A stretch of 34,405 nt of DNA from Rhodocollybia butyracea (GCA_015501585.1 JADNRY010000620.1:1-34405); one strand, 5' to 3'; shown: positions 9,751 through 19,784, numbered from the stretch's first letter. The notes: generated by a model not told the origin, from the letters alone. Program-made: numbers and translations.

Positions 9751-10690
9751 TACGGGGCTCTTGTAACTACGGTCCTACAATCATTCTCGCAACTGAAGTC
9801 AGAGCGTTCATGTCAGCGCCTAACAGTGGGCGTTTTCAATTATGGTCGTGAGTCTTCTTAAGTAGAGGAATAAGTCCGTCTCATGCATACATAGAACAAA
9901 CTTTGTGAGGTTTGGTACATATGATGATTGCGAAGTGAAGCCACTCGTGAGAGCGTAAATTATCCCGCCTGTTTGCCGATACTATTTCAGTATAAGTATG
10001 CAACGAAGATATGTAATGAATCGGATTCCGCAGAATCAGCGCATTGAATACAATCCTATACTCTAAATAAAGGCTGTTTAGACGCTCAAAATAATTTACA
10101 TCAGCAATTCCCGCGCAGCGGCTGTTCCGGCAAGTGCACAAGCGCGGAGCGCTCGGCAACTTTCAAAATACTGATCAAAGCGCTGGCTTCCTTCCATCCT
10201 GGAGTCATCGTTGTACTTTAAATCATTAAGTGTTCAAAATTACTCATGTATTTTTACCCAAGCAACCGCAGTGTAGCGGCAGAGTCACTGGCTCACAGTG
10301 GCACTTTTGCCGCACCTTCTAAGTTCTTCATTGGTTCTTCATGCAGCGCGCCTCTCTCAACAAAAAATTTTCCCTAAAAGTTGCTGGGGTAAGTATGCCC
10401 AATGATGACTGTTATCTATGGCCACTGAATGTGCATGCATTAATCGAGTCTGGGATCTACTGTTGCATACCTTTATGCTTGAGTCCAACTTGAGTCAGTG
10501 GTCCATTGGCCAATCCCAAAAATCTCATGCTGAAGTCCTGGAGCAAGTTGTTGATGACAAGCCAATGTTAGAGTAAGTATAGTCAACTCAGCAGCAGAGG
10601 GTCTGGGAAGAGCCAAAATGAAAGGGAAGGGGAACGTGCTCATAATTCACACTGTCAATCCTTAGCAAACTTTATCTTGCGCCTTTATTG
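9751..10690. other. Intergenic, no gene seen
   Basis: 9960-10060 has faint similarity to 13430-13510 (gcaacgaagatatgtaatgaatc against gtaacgaagatgcagaatc), so part of it belongs to the duplicated unit. 10430-10572 is open on the plus strand for about 45 codons (..NRVWDLLLHTFMLESN..), unrecognised and without a start or splice context. Otherwise nothing is identified. Confidence 0.4.
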
Positions 10691-10696
10691 TAACAC

Positions 10697-10727
10697 TTCC
10701 GTGGGTCAATCCATTGACCTCGCGGAA
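10697..10727. repeat. Inverted repeat beside the tRNA-like sequence
   Basis: TTCCGtGGGTCAAT cc ATTGACCtcGCGGAA forms an imperfect 13-14 bp hairpin. In minus orientation it lies just after the T run that follows the tRNA-like sequence at 10732-10787. Confidence 0.6.
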
Positions 10728-10731
10728 AAAT

Positions 10732-10787
10732 GGAACTAGCGGGGCTCGCACCCGCGCCTGCCATGCTAACTACTACACTATAGTCCC
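10732..10787 (-). other. Mini tRNA-like sequence lacking the anticodon arm
   Basis: The minus strand gives 56 nt that begin GGGACTA and end TAGTTCC, pairing as a seven-base acceptor stem with one G-T. Inside are an A-box-like TAGTGTAGTAG (9 of 11 against TRGCNNAGYGG), a T arm with a perfect stem (GCGGG TGCGAGC CCCGC) and a B-box-like GGTGCGAGCCC (9 of 11). Only about 7 nt separate the D and T arms, so no anticodon stem or loop can form. ATTTTT follows at once, like a Pol III stop. Possible readings: a tRNA with an internal deletion, the head of a tRNA-derived SINE, or a Pol III-transcribed small RNA. It cannot be a decoding tRNA. Confidence 0.55.
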
Positions 10788-11345
10788 GTGTTACCGTAGT
10801 GTTTTCTAGGGACTACTAATGCCCAGAGTAGCCAGGTTAACACCTAACCCTGAGGATCTATCAACGGCTGGACTACGGGCTGTTACATTTATGCAATCTA
10901 CTCAAACAGTAACACCAAAGTAAGATGGCTGTGTTCAGAAGGGGGGGGTGAAATATCCTAATTAATTCAGTACCTATTGATTTCTATACCAAAATTGCCT
11001 GTTACAACAAGCGGTGGAGCCACTGAGGGAAAACAACAACAATGTATGAAAACAAGCAACTGAATTGGGTAATCTAATGTATGTACTACTACATATAGTT
11101 GAAACGACTGAACACCTACATACGGAGTATGTCCTAACAACTTACACAGTAGTACCAAAGGCAATACGGGTGGTAGAAGAAGTGGATAAAATGAGATTAA
11201 CCTTGAAATTGTTCAACCTTTGTATCTCTAAATGGTAGATCAAATACTACACGTACTAGGGATACCTCCGTGACGTAGGCACGGGTCTCTTCAAGCTTGT
11301 ATAACCTAAACCGTGGAGGGCCTCGTCGGGCTGGCGCTATGGTGA
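10788..11345. other. Intergenic, no gene seen
   Basis: A stretch without recognisable coding sequence. It contains a run of nine G near 10940. The last part (11300-11345) begins the repeated promoter region described next. Confidence 0.4.
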
Positions 11346-11712
11346 TTGCACAGCAACTTACTAATGATGGAAGTGAGCGACGGATGTAAGCGACGTGAAC
11401 TACCGACACCTTTGACAGTGTATAGGCTTGGCACTCGTTCAACTGAGGTGAACTTTTTACTGCCCTCTTCTTATATTTATACTATTCAAATTTCAGCCCA
11501 AATCATCTATATTACTTCATCGTTACTTGAGCTCGTTCAACTGAGGTATCTACTCCCATCCCCAGAAATCTCCCGTATAAACATGCTTGCGGGAGACGTA
11601 CACTGCTGCTGGTGTTGGTGTTTATAACGTAGTACCAAGAGGAAGGGAAGAACACAACGGTAGATCTGACCTTCAATCTTCAACACGATTCTGCTGGACT
11701 GGTGGGACCAGC
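11346..11712. repeat. Repeated promoter region of member 2
   Basis: 11330-11640 is homologous to 13545-13800: both contain ctatggtgattgcacagcaactt, aactgaggtgaa, tatctatatt..ttcatcgttacttgagc.cgttcaactgaggta and cttgcgggagac.gacactgctgctggtgttggtgtttata. It carries TTATAACG at 11622-11629. The plus-strand open frames in it are not conserved in reading frame between the two copies, so I treat it as regulatory, not coding. Confidence 0.6.
11622..11629 (+). promoter_or_regulatory. TATA-like element TTATAACG of member 2
   Basis: Lies 91 nt before the ATG at 11713, in the same setting as the elements at 6681, 9012 and 25760. Confidence 0.45.
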
Positions 11713-12823
11713 ATGATTATATCCTTATTAATCTTGGCTTTTAACATACGTGAGTTAGCCTGTTTCGTCTCGAAAACTATCTCCAGGACTGATTAGGGGG
11801 ATAAACCTGTAGCCGGTGCTTTTTCTAGTATAACTGCACTCACGCTCTTTGAATTTGGAGCAAATCGCCTCGATGGTGGTAAATCCACTCTGCCATTATC
11901 CCCTCTTGGCACAGCAAGTGACAATTCTGAAACGACGTATCTTTATCAGGTTGTCAATGGCGCCGTTCTGGGTACGATCATCGAGTATACACTGTCAATC
12001 TCATTCAGAATATTACTTACAGCGTCGCGAACAATTGCTGCTTCTGCCTCTGGATGGATCGAGCGTTTCCCAACTAACACCATTGAATGCAAGTTCATCG
12101 ATCCTACAGAAGGGGAATGCTATGGCGCTACTACCGGTACAGCCACTGGAAAACCTACACCGAAGATCCTCAAAGTGGCAAACCCTACGACAACTCCGGT
12201 GGCAAGACCCACAACCGTGACCGTGACCACCCCGGCTGCAACTCGAAGCACCACTGTGACAATTCCAACTACAGTTTCCGCCGGGATCATCGTCCCGGCG
12301 ACAGTGACAGCTAACGTTGCAGACAGTCCTCAGAACTCACGGTCATTCTCAGCAGGAGTAATCGCTGGTGGCACAATTGCAGGTGTTGCAGTCATATCAG
12401 TACTGGTGTTTTTTATTTTATGGCTAAGGGAGAAACAATTACGCCGTCAAGCATTAAAATCCAATCTACATCCAGAAGATGTTATGCCTCATCAGGTAAT
12501 GTTGTGAACTGAAGCTACCTATCCCGCTAGTGAGACTCATCCACCAGTATAGGCTACTATCGAGCCCTTTTTAGTTCCTTATCAGCCAACTCAGAGTAGT
12601 ACTGAAAAAATTCTATCGCAGAGACAGGTGGGTTTTCCCTTTAGGTTACGAACTCTAAAACCTATGTATAGTATAGAACGGGATGAATCCCAACTCTGCG
12701 CAACCTCAATCGAAACGTGCGCTCATGGCGCAGGAGCTGGCAGCATCCAAGGCCGGCGTAGTCAGGCGGACAGAGGAACATAGCTTGCCAGTGTCTGGGC
12801 CTCCACCATGGTATGCAAAGTAA
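11713..12823 (+). CDS. Single-pass membrane protein with C-terminal PPxY motif, family member 2 (intact)
   Basis: Five exons: 11713-11749, 11813-11971, 12023-12495, 12586-12627 and 12677-12823; 285 residues. Signal peptide MIISLLILAFNI; ectodomain with LGTASDNSETTYLYQVV, ASGWIERF and IECKFIDPTEGECYG; a long Thr/Val/Pro stalk with TVTVTTPAATRSTTV; one transmembrane helix (GVIAGGTIAGVAVISVLVFF) followed by WLREKQLRR; cytosolic tail ending GPPPWYAK with PPWY at 280-283. Intron 1 contains in-frame stops (gattag, ctgtag), which confirms that it is removed. Intron 2 is again 51 nt, in phase and without stops. Substrate or ligand unknown; presumed plasma-membrane or cell-wall surface protein. Confidence 0.8.
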
Positions 12824-12879
12824 ACTTTACATGACAGATCGAGCCTTTTCTGCTGTCTGCCCAAGTTTGCCCACTATCA

Positions 12880-13190
12880 TACACGATGTATAGTATTTGA
12901 TATCTCACTAAAAAAGCCTTCCTTTATATACGTAGTTTGATTATAGGTAATTTTATTTGCTAATTTAATCCACGGTGGTGGCGAAGACAAAACTGCAACG
13001 ACGAACTGGAAGTGCATGGATGTGCATTCAACGTCAACATCCGGTCGTGACTTTATGCATTCCAAATGCATTCTAGTATACATTAGGGTCTCGCGGTATA
13101 AGAATTCCCCAACTCTTACTACTTCTGGATCTGAGGCATAGCAACGATACAGACGATGTAGTCAAAGAAGTAAGGCTGGAAACTTGGAAT
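12880..13190. repeat. Repeated 3' flank, copy 3, with a minus-strand open frame
   Basis: Homologous to 9193-9505 and 14990-15300. The minus strand is open from about 13170 to 12877 and includes RLYRCYASDPEVVRVGEF and ETLMYTRMH, partly shared with the 9.3-kb copy. Whether it is a former exon or chance is undecided. Confidence 0.5.
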
Positions 13191-13316
13191 GGGACGCGGC
13201 CGAAAAAGGACGGAGGCCCAGACGCCTAATAAACGTATTCAATCATCAGCACGACCGTCGACCCGGCACGGTTGATTTTTCACGTGTGCTCCCTTTTCCT
13301 TTTCCGATATTTCACA

Positions 13317-13419
13317 ATGGACCTCGTCCTCGAAATCGCCGACACATATGTTCTTGACGCGGTCTACACGAAACTTGTACCTCTTGCTAACCTACCTGTG
13401 GAGGCTGCAGGATCAAACC
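13317..13419 (+). pseudogene. ERG3 5' fragment with promoter
   Basis: A nearly exact copy of the first 34 codons of ERG3 ([19 protein letters not shown]..) and of its promoter: 13200-13316 matches 16210-16409 with internal gaps (acgcctaataaacg.attcaatca, gctcccttttcc..gatttcacaATGG). After about 13419 the match stops and unrelated sequence follows. Its close match to the intact gene suggests a recent duplication that was cut short. Confidence 0.85.
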
Positions 13420-13782
13420 ATTTCCTTAAACCATTTCCGAGTCAGAACATGTAACGAAGATGCAGAATCAACGCCTTGAACCCAATCTAACAACAGCGAG
13501 AGCATAAATAGTAGGATATAAGTCGTCACGGAGGACCTGGCTGGGCTGGCACTATGGTGATTGCACAGCAACTTGCTAATGATAAAAGTGAGCGATGTTG
13601 CCCAACTGAGGTGAAATTTATGTTGACCTACTCTTATGTTTATGCTATTCAAATTTTAGTCCAAATAATCTATATTGGCAGTTCATCGTTACTTGAGCGC
13701 GTTCAACTGAGGTACTCCCATCTCCAGAAATTTCCCGGACAGGCATGCTTGCGGGAGACGGACACTGCTGCTGGTGTTGGTG

Positions 13783-13790
13783 TTTATAAA
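13783..13790 (+). promoter_or_regulatory. TATA box TTTATAAA of member 3
   Basis: Lies 83 nt before the ATG at 13866, at the place of TTATAACG in the other copies. Confidence 0.45.
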
Positions 13791-13865
13791 GCAGCACCAA
13801 GAGGAAGGGAAAAATACGACGGTAGGGTACCCATCTGACCTTTCTTCGCCGACTCTCAGACCAGC

Positions 13866-14935
13866 ATGATTCTATCCTTATTAATTTTAGCTTTTAACAT
13901 ACGTGAGTTAGCCTATTTCGTCTCTCAGTACTGATCATGTAGATAAATCTGTAGCCTGCGTTTTTTCTAGTATAACTGCACTTACACTCTTTCAATTTGG
14001 AACCAATCGTCTCGATACTGGCACATTTACTCTGCCATTAGCACCTCTTGGCACAGCAAGTGACAATTCTGAGACGACGTATCTTTATCAAGTCGTCACT
14101 GGCGCCGCTCTGGGTATGATCATCGATTATACACTGTGTATCTCATTCAGAGTATTACTTACAGCGTCGCGAACAATTGCTGCTTCTGCCTCTGGATGGA
14201 TCGAGCATTTTGGCCCAAATACTTCTATTGAATGCAAGTTTATCGATTCTACAAAAGGGGAATGCTTTGGTGGAAGTTCCCCTACAGCTACTGGCACTCC
14301 TACGCCGAAGATATTCAAGGTGGCAAACCCCACGGCCGTGACCACCCCAGCTGCAAATCGAAGCACCACGATAGCTTCAAGTACAGTCTCCGCCACGATC
14401 ATCGTCCCAACGACAACCAACATTGCAAATAGTCCTCAGGACTCACGGTCATCCTCAGCAGGAGTAATCGCTGGTAGCGCAATTGCGGGTGTTGTAGTTG
14501 TATCAGCAGTTGTGTTTTTTATTCTCTGGCTAAGGGGGAACCGATTACGCCGTCAAGTACTAAAATCCAATTTAAATCCAGAAGATGTTGTGCCTCATCA
14601 GGTAACGTCGTGAACTGAAGCTACCTATCCTGCTAGTGAGACTCATCCACCGTATAGGCTATCTATCCCTTTACAGTTCCTTTTCAGTCAACTCAAAGTA
14701 ATACTGGGGAGATCCCATCGCGGAGACAGGTGGGTTTTCGCTTTAGGTTACGAGCTCTAAAACTTATGTATGGTATATGTAGGACAGGATAATTCCCAGC
14801 TCTGCGCAACCTCAATCGAAACGTGCGCTCATGGCGCAGGAGCTGCGGCGGCAGCATCCAAGGCCGGACATAGTCAGGCGGCCAGAGGAACATGGTCCGC
14901 CAGTGTCTGCCCCTCCGCCATTGTATGCAAAGTAA
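13866..14935 (+). CDS. Single-pass membrane protein with C-terminal PPxY motif, family member 3 (intact)
   Basis: Five exons: 13866-13902, 13955-14113, 14165-14601, 14688-14729 and 14783-14935; 275 residues. Signal peptide MILSLLILAFNI; ectodomain with LGTASDNSETTYLYQVV, ASGWIEHF and IECKFIDSTKGECFG; Thr/Pro stalk; transmembrane helix (GVIAGSAIAGVVVVSAVVFF) and basic WLRGNRLRR; tail with RALMAQELRRQ and RRPEEHGPPV and the end APPPLYAK, PPLY at 270-273. It is closest to member 2, sharing the upstream repeat, the 51-nt stop-free intron 2 and the RALMAQEL stretch in the last exon. It lies just upstream of the insertion and the intact ERG3, in the same order as member 2 and the 13.3-kb ERG3 fragment. 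Confidence 0.8.
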
Positions 14936-14989
14936 ACCTGATGTTTTTTACATGGCAGAACGAGTCCTTTCTGTCTGTCCACTATATCA

Positions 14990-15328
14990 TACACGATATA
15001 TAGTACTTGATGTCTCGCTAAGGTAGAGATCGAAAAAGCCTTCCTTTATATAGTATAATTATAGGTAATTTTATTTGCTAGTTTAATCCATGGTGGTGGG
15101 GAAGAAAAAACTGCAACAACGAACTGGAAGTGCACGGATGTGCATTCAACGTCAACATTTGAGATCCCGGGTCATGATTCTGTGCATTCTAGTATCCATT
15201 ACGGTCTCGCGGTATAGAAATTGCCCCAGCTATTACTTCTGGATCTGAAGCATAGCAGCGATACAGACGGCGTAGTCAAAGAAAGTAAGACGAGAAACTT
15301 GGAAAGGAAAGGAAAACCAACGCGGTCC
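14990..15328. repeat. Repeated 3' flank, copy 4
   Basis: Homologous to 12880-13190 up to about 15328 (gtagtcaaagaaagtaagacgagaaacttggaaagg..acgcggtccg against gtagtcaaagaagtaaggctggaaacttggaatgggacgcggccg). The minus-strand frame seen in the other copies is broken here. Confidence 0.6.
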
Positions 15329-16205
15329 GTATTAGGAACAGTCGGGTTCCCACATACACTGCGTCAGATGTGTGCCACAGATGCATGCTCCCAGCAGCGC
15401 TACGATCAGGTCTGAGGAACCGTCTCACAAAGCCAGACACACACACAATAATCAGACGGTTTTAGATTGCTGAATTTTATCATTGACTAGTAGCTACGTT
15501 AGAGTACAAGTGCGAGTCTGGTATGTGACATCGATACATTCTGAGAGCAAAGAGAGGCCAGCGGGGTCAGTAGACTTAGTGAGGAGGAGCGCGACGTGGG
15601 CGTGGGAGTGGGCGCATCTAACGAAGCAGGCAGAAGAGAGCCATCCTGGACACCAGCAGGGGCCGGAGTAGGAGGAGCCATTCAGAAGACAGTAGAGCTA
15701 TCTTCTTCAACATGCCTCTCTAGTATGCAGTCCACACAGAGAAAAAATCGCGACAAAGATGAGCCATAATGGCAAGGCCAAGAGTGCTTCCGTCCGACTC
15801 CTCGGCAGAGAGATGTCCCACTCCTTCCAGTCATAAACGCACCGGTCACGGGCAGTAACGACAGCCTGAGAAGCCATATCCAGTTGCCTATCAACCTAAG
15901 GCCTAAGTACCAGCAAATGTTCCGGAACCCAGGTCCCTACGCCGGCAAGAAGAACTGGTGGAAAGGGCATACACATCGATGACCAGAAAGAGGATCCCTG
16001 ACAACCGGAGCAACTCCAGGCCACCAATCGACCCGACGCAGTTTGTACAGATCGGCCTCGAAAGACCTAGCCGCGACCCTATTGCTGGGAATCACTTTGT
16101 CATGTTCGAGAGGCTCAAGTGCGGGTATCAGTTAAGAGGAACCAAGCGGGCAACAGTGCAAGTTGCAGCGAACGAGGGCACCCAAGTCGTACTAAGAAAC
16201 AGAAA
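15329..16205. mobile_element. Probable insertion of about 880 bp upstream of ERG3, class unknown
   Basis: At 13190-13220 the repeat flank (acgcggccg) runs directly into aaaaaggacgg and the ERG3 promoter; here the same two pieces are split (acgcggtccg at 15319-15328 and ggacggaaaaggacgg from about 16210). The sequence between has no counterpart in the window. It is GC- and purine-rich compared with the surroundings and is open in pieces (15546-15761 plus: EQREASGVSRLSEEERDVGV..; 15958-16329 plus: NRSNSRPPIDPTQFVQIG..). These might be retroelement remains, but I see no gag, RT or integrase motif and no terminal repeats. Confidence 0.4.
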
Positions 16206-16409
16206 CAAGTGGGACGGAAAAGGACGGAAGGAAAGGGCTTTCCGTTGTTCGAAGCGCCCAGGACCAGCTCCAGCGCCTAATAAACGCATTCAATCACCGG
16301 CGCTGCCGGCACGACTTTATTTTTCATGACACCACTTTAATTTTTTTTAGTTGCCGGAAATAAAAACAGGTCCACTGTTGCTTTGTGAGCTCCCTTTTCC
16401 GATTTCACA

Positions 16410-17429
16410 ATGGACCTCGTCCTCGAAATCGCCGACACCTATGTTCTTGACGCGGTCTACACGAAATTCGTACCGCTTACCTTGCCTGAAGCTGCAGGAC
16501 TAAATGCTACGGTCTCTGCAATTGCCATGTCTGCCTGGCCTCGCTCGCATATACCACGGCAAATTATATCCCTTTCCATCATCACCCTCCTAGGAATACA
16601 CGCGCTCTACTTTCTCTTTGCCTCAGCGTCGTATTATCTCATCTTCAACCACGAAATGATGCTGCATCCGCGGTTTCTGCCAAAACAAGTCCAATTAGAA
16701 ATACGGACGAGCCTGGAGGCGTTCCCAGTGATGACTCTGTTGACTTTACCGTGGTTTTTAGCGGAAGTACGGGGGTGGTCAAAAGTATATTCTAGTGTGG
16801 ACGATCATTGGGGAGGATGGTGGTATCTGTTTGCCAGTATACCGTTTTATTTGTTGTTTACGGACTACTGCATCTATTGGATACACCGGTGGCTCCATCA
16901 TCCTCTTCTGTACAAACCTCTGCACAAACCGCATCATAAATGGATCAGTAAGTTTTTGTTTATGTTTACCGAAGAACTTGCATCTTAACATCGTTCTCCT
17001 AGTCCCTACACCGTTTGCTTCGCATGCTTTCCATCCTGTAGATGGATACCTACAATCCGTGCCTTATCATCTGTTCATCTTTCTTTTCCCAATGCATCAA
17101 TACGTCTACCTTGGTCTCTTCGTCGCAGTCAACTTTTGGAGTATCTTTGTACGTCTTTTCGTGTTTTGTATTCGTTCGGCTACTTACGATCGTAAACTCC
17201 TTAGATTCACGACTCGGACATGATCACAGGACATGCGCTCGAAAATGTCATCAACGGTCCTGCGCATCATACGCTGCACCACCTATACTTTACCGTCAAC
17301 TACGGCCAGTACTTTACTTGGGCTGACCGTGCTGGAAACTCCTACCGCCATCCTGACGCGACGCTGGACCCGTTATTGGAAGTTAAGATGCGTGAGCGGG
17401 GAGAGAAGGAAAAAGCAAAAGCAGATTGA
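16410..17429 (+). CDS. ERG3: C-5 sterol desaturase (intact)
   Basis: Introduces the C5-C6 double bond in episterol during ergosterol synthesis, in the ER membrane, using a di-iron centre fed by cytochrome b5. Exons 16410-16947, 17003-17148 and 17205-17429, introns 55 and 56 nt, 302 residues. The three histidine boxes of the fatty acid hydroxylase/sterol desaturase family are complete: HRWLHH at 159-164, HKPHH at 172-176 and HHTLHH at 249-254. Around them are family stretches such as [18 protein letters not shown] and [10 protein letters not shown]. Hydrophobic segments lie near residues 50-75, 104-118 and 140-158, plus one after the second box. The start is the first ATG of the conserved [19 protein letters not shown]. 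It is the only complete ERG3 copy among one full pseudogene and three fragments in the window. Its upstream region differs from that of the copies because of the insertion at 15329-16205. Confidence 0.95.
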
Positions 17430-17720
17430 TTCCCCTTGCGTGGCATTCATATATATTCCCTTGCAAAAAAGTCGTACATATTTTTTATCGCATTATAATA
17501 ATCATAGCTATGTATCATACCCTTGGATAACAAATAACACAAGCATGACTTGGTAAAGAGCGAAAAGAGTAGGCCGACTCACTGGAATCGGGGGGGTACC
17601 ATTGCCAGGCAAAAAGCTTGTTTCAAAGGAGAGGCTCGATTTATAAGGCCAGAATGGGGAAGCACTTGTTTTTTTTGTTTTTACAGAAAAAAAAAACCAT
17701 CAGCCATCTGGCATTCCAAA
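17430..17720. other. ERG3 3' flank and tRNA 3' flank
   Basis: No gene seen. On the minus strand, TTTT (17718-17721) stands directly after the tRNA and a run of ten T lies at about 17686-17695; either could stop RNA polymerase III. Confidence 0.5.
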
Positions 17721-17721
17721 A

Positions 17722-17811
17722 TTCCGACACGGGGAATCGAACCCCGGGCTATCGCGGTTCGTGGGCAGTGTCATGAGAGGCGATAATGTTAGCCACTACA
17801 CCATATCGGAA
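17722..17811 (-). tRNA. tRNA-Glu (anticodon CTC) with an intron
   Basis: The minus strand folds as a full cloverleaf: acceptor TTCCGAT/GTCGGAA, D arm with GTGTAGTGGCTAACA, anticodon stem TTATCG/CGATAG around the loop CCTCTCA, and T arm CGGGG TTCGATT CCCCG. CTC is the anticodon. Between the loop and the 3' half of the anticodon stem lies an insert of about 18-19 nt (TGACACTGCCCACGAACCG), the usual place for a nuclear tRNA intron, one base after the anticodon. Length 90 nt, about 72 without the intron. Anticodon and tail fit fungal tRNA-Glu. Confidence 0.9.
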
Positions 17812-18079
17812 TGTATAATGGGCCTCAGGTGTAAATGTTATCAGACCCTATCGGACCACTACAATGTGGGATAATCCTAAAGAGGATCCTAACGAGCTAG
17901 AGACCCTCTCGAAATTACTACAGAAGCGCTACACACAAGATCAACATTGCAAGCCACTAAATAGTAATACGCTGTCGAATGAGAGAGTATAAACAAGTAA
18001 TTCAAATTCTAACGGGCGCTTCTTGAAATTTGCCACGTCGTGTAATTAACTATCGCGCACGTTTCCAACTACACTCACG
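17812..18079. promoter_or_regulatory. Intergenic region holding the WBP1 promoter
   Basis: Lies between the start of the tRNA-Glu (minus) and WBP1 (plus), which diverge. No TATA box or other known element is clear. Confidence 0.35.
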
Positions 18080-19784
18080 ATGAGGGCGACGCGTTCTCTG
18101 TCTGGAACAACAGTCTCTTCAATCTTTACGCTCCTTCTTGTACTTTGTATCACATTAGCACTTGGCTCTTCTGCAACAGCCAAGTCTGCATCGAGCACTG
18201 GCGACTCGGTGCTCGTGATTCTTGATTCTGCAAAGAAGGTTGACTATAGCATATTTCTCCAAGGGCTAGAAGGTTTGCAAGCTATACTTGTACACAATTG
18301 CTCGACTTGAACTGACCCAAAAACAGCGAAAGGATACACAGTAACCGTTCGCTCACCAAGGGATGAAAGTCCATTACTTATCGAAGACGGGCTGCCCAAC
18401 TTTTCTCATGTTGTATTCCTGGCTTCCGACACCAAGAGTGCGTCCATTTCTATTGTGCTTTAGCTCTATCATTAACAAACGATTTCAAAGACTTTGCAAA
18501 GGACATCAGTCCGCAGACTCTCGTCGAACTTCTCACACTAGGAACAAATCTTGTACTGACTCTCGGTCTTAAACAAAACCTGCTCACATCCCTCGCCCCC
18601 GAATTTTCTCTCCTCCTTCCGCCGCCAGCCACACCGCTAGTCAGCTTCTTCCCAGAACGAAGCGACTCTCCAAGTGTCATTCCTATCGCATTCGACACAA
18701 AGTCCGTTCCCAACGATACATTCTCCGTCTTGTCCCAAGTAGAAAATAAAATCTGGTTCTCTGGAACACCCTTCGCCTTATCCGCCAACCCTCTTCTCTT
18801 CCCTATCCTGCATGCCCCAGCCGAGAGTTTCGCTGCCGACTTGAGTGACTCGCCTGGCTTGGTCGCTGACGCACTCGCTGATGCCGCTGAAAAAGGCGGC
18901 GAAGGTTTCTGGGCTGGCTCAACACTCTCCGTCGTAGCTGGATTCCAGACGTTAATCGGTGGAGGCACTGGACACGGTAACGATGCTGGCCCAGGAGAAG
19001 ACAAACAATCCCGCGTTGTCTGGGTCGGCGGCCCCTCCCTCTTTTCAGACGAATTCGCCACAAAGAAGGTTGTCGAAAAAGTCGAAACAGAACGAGGCAA
19101 ATCAGTTGTTGAGAAGCCTTCAGGGAACGAACAGGCGGCGATGGACATTGCCGGATGGGCCTTCCAGGAGCACGGTGTCCTGCGTATCGATGAAGTGAAG
19201 CATCACAAAGTTAATCAGACTGATGCACCGGAAACATACACTACCAACGATGAAATCGTACGCCTTGCTTTCTTTTCCTCAAGCCAAGAATACTAACCAG
19301 AGTAATTTTTTTTTACGAAAGGTCTACACCGTAAAAATATCCTCATTCAACCCGACCACTGGTAAATGGGAGCGGTATTCGGATTTGAAGGACCTCCAGC
19401 TGGAATTCACAATGTTGGACCCTCATGTCAGGACGGCCCTGCCCGCTGTTCGCGGCCAAAAAGGTAAGTTTCGCATCCTTCACACGCCCGGTCGGTCTTC
19501 CCTAATCCTCTATAATAGGCGTATACTCCACGACCTTCCGCGCTCCCGATCGTCATGGTGTCTTCAAATTCGTCATCAACTACAAGCGCAAAGGATTCTC
19601 GCACCTCCTCCATACACTAATCGTCCCCGTCGTCCCACCGCGCCACGACGGCTACCCACGTTTCTTGAGCGCCGCATGGCCCTATTACATCGGTGCGATA
19701 AGCACCAGTGTCGGGTTCCTTCTCTTTTCTGCAATTTACCTCGCTGGAGAGGTCAAGGAGGAGAAGAAGAGCAAGAAGGAGTAG
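18080..19784 (+). CDS. WBP1: Oligosaccharyltransferase 48-kDa subunit, WBP1/OST48 (intact)
   Basis: Essential non-catalytic subunit of the ER oligosaccharyltransferase, which moves the Glc3Man9GlcNAc2 glycan to Asn in Asn-X-Ser/Thr. Five exons: 18080-18272, 18327-18437, 18491-19257, 19322-19463 and 19519-19784; introns of 53-64 nt; 492 residues, slightly longer than yeast or human (430-456). Signal peptide near residues 1-35 (..FTLLLVLCITLALGSSATA), then VLVILDSAK and the lumenal domain (FSHVVFLASDTK, NLVLTLG, VIPIAFD, GWAFQEHGVLR, YTVKISSF, DPHVRTAL, FRAPDRHGVFKFVINYKRKG). One transmembrane helix near 459-481 is followed by a Lys-rich end, KEEKKSKKE; K at -3 and -5 fits a KxKxx ER-retrieval signal. 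All exon junctions keep the frame. Confidence 0.95.

Noticed and set aside
9881..10159. A 92-codon minus-strand open frame
   Set aside because: No recognisable motif, start context or conserved copy.
10732..10787. A functional decoding tRNA
   Set aside because: There is no anticodon stem or loop, only about 7 nt between D and T arms.
10967..11442. Minus-strand open frames of 65 and 81 codons
   Set aside because: No splice context or family resemblance; the 11.3-kb part lies in a repeated promoter region whose 13.5-kb copy does not keep the frame.
13554..13838. A 94-codon plus-strand open frame upstream of member 3
   Set aside because: The homologous region before member 2 (11340-11630) does not keep the reading frame, so it is treated as promoter.
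18450..19148. A 232-codon minus-strand open frame
   Set aside because: Lies wholly opposite WBP1 exon 3, whose plus-strand frame is clearly the coding one.
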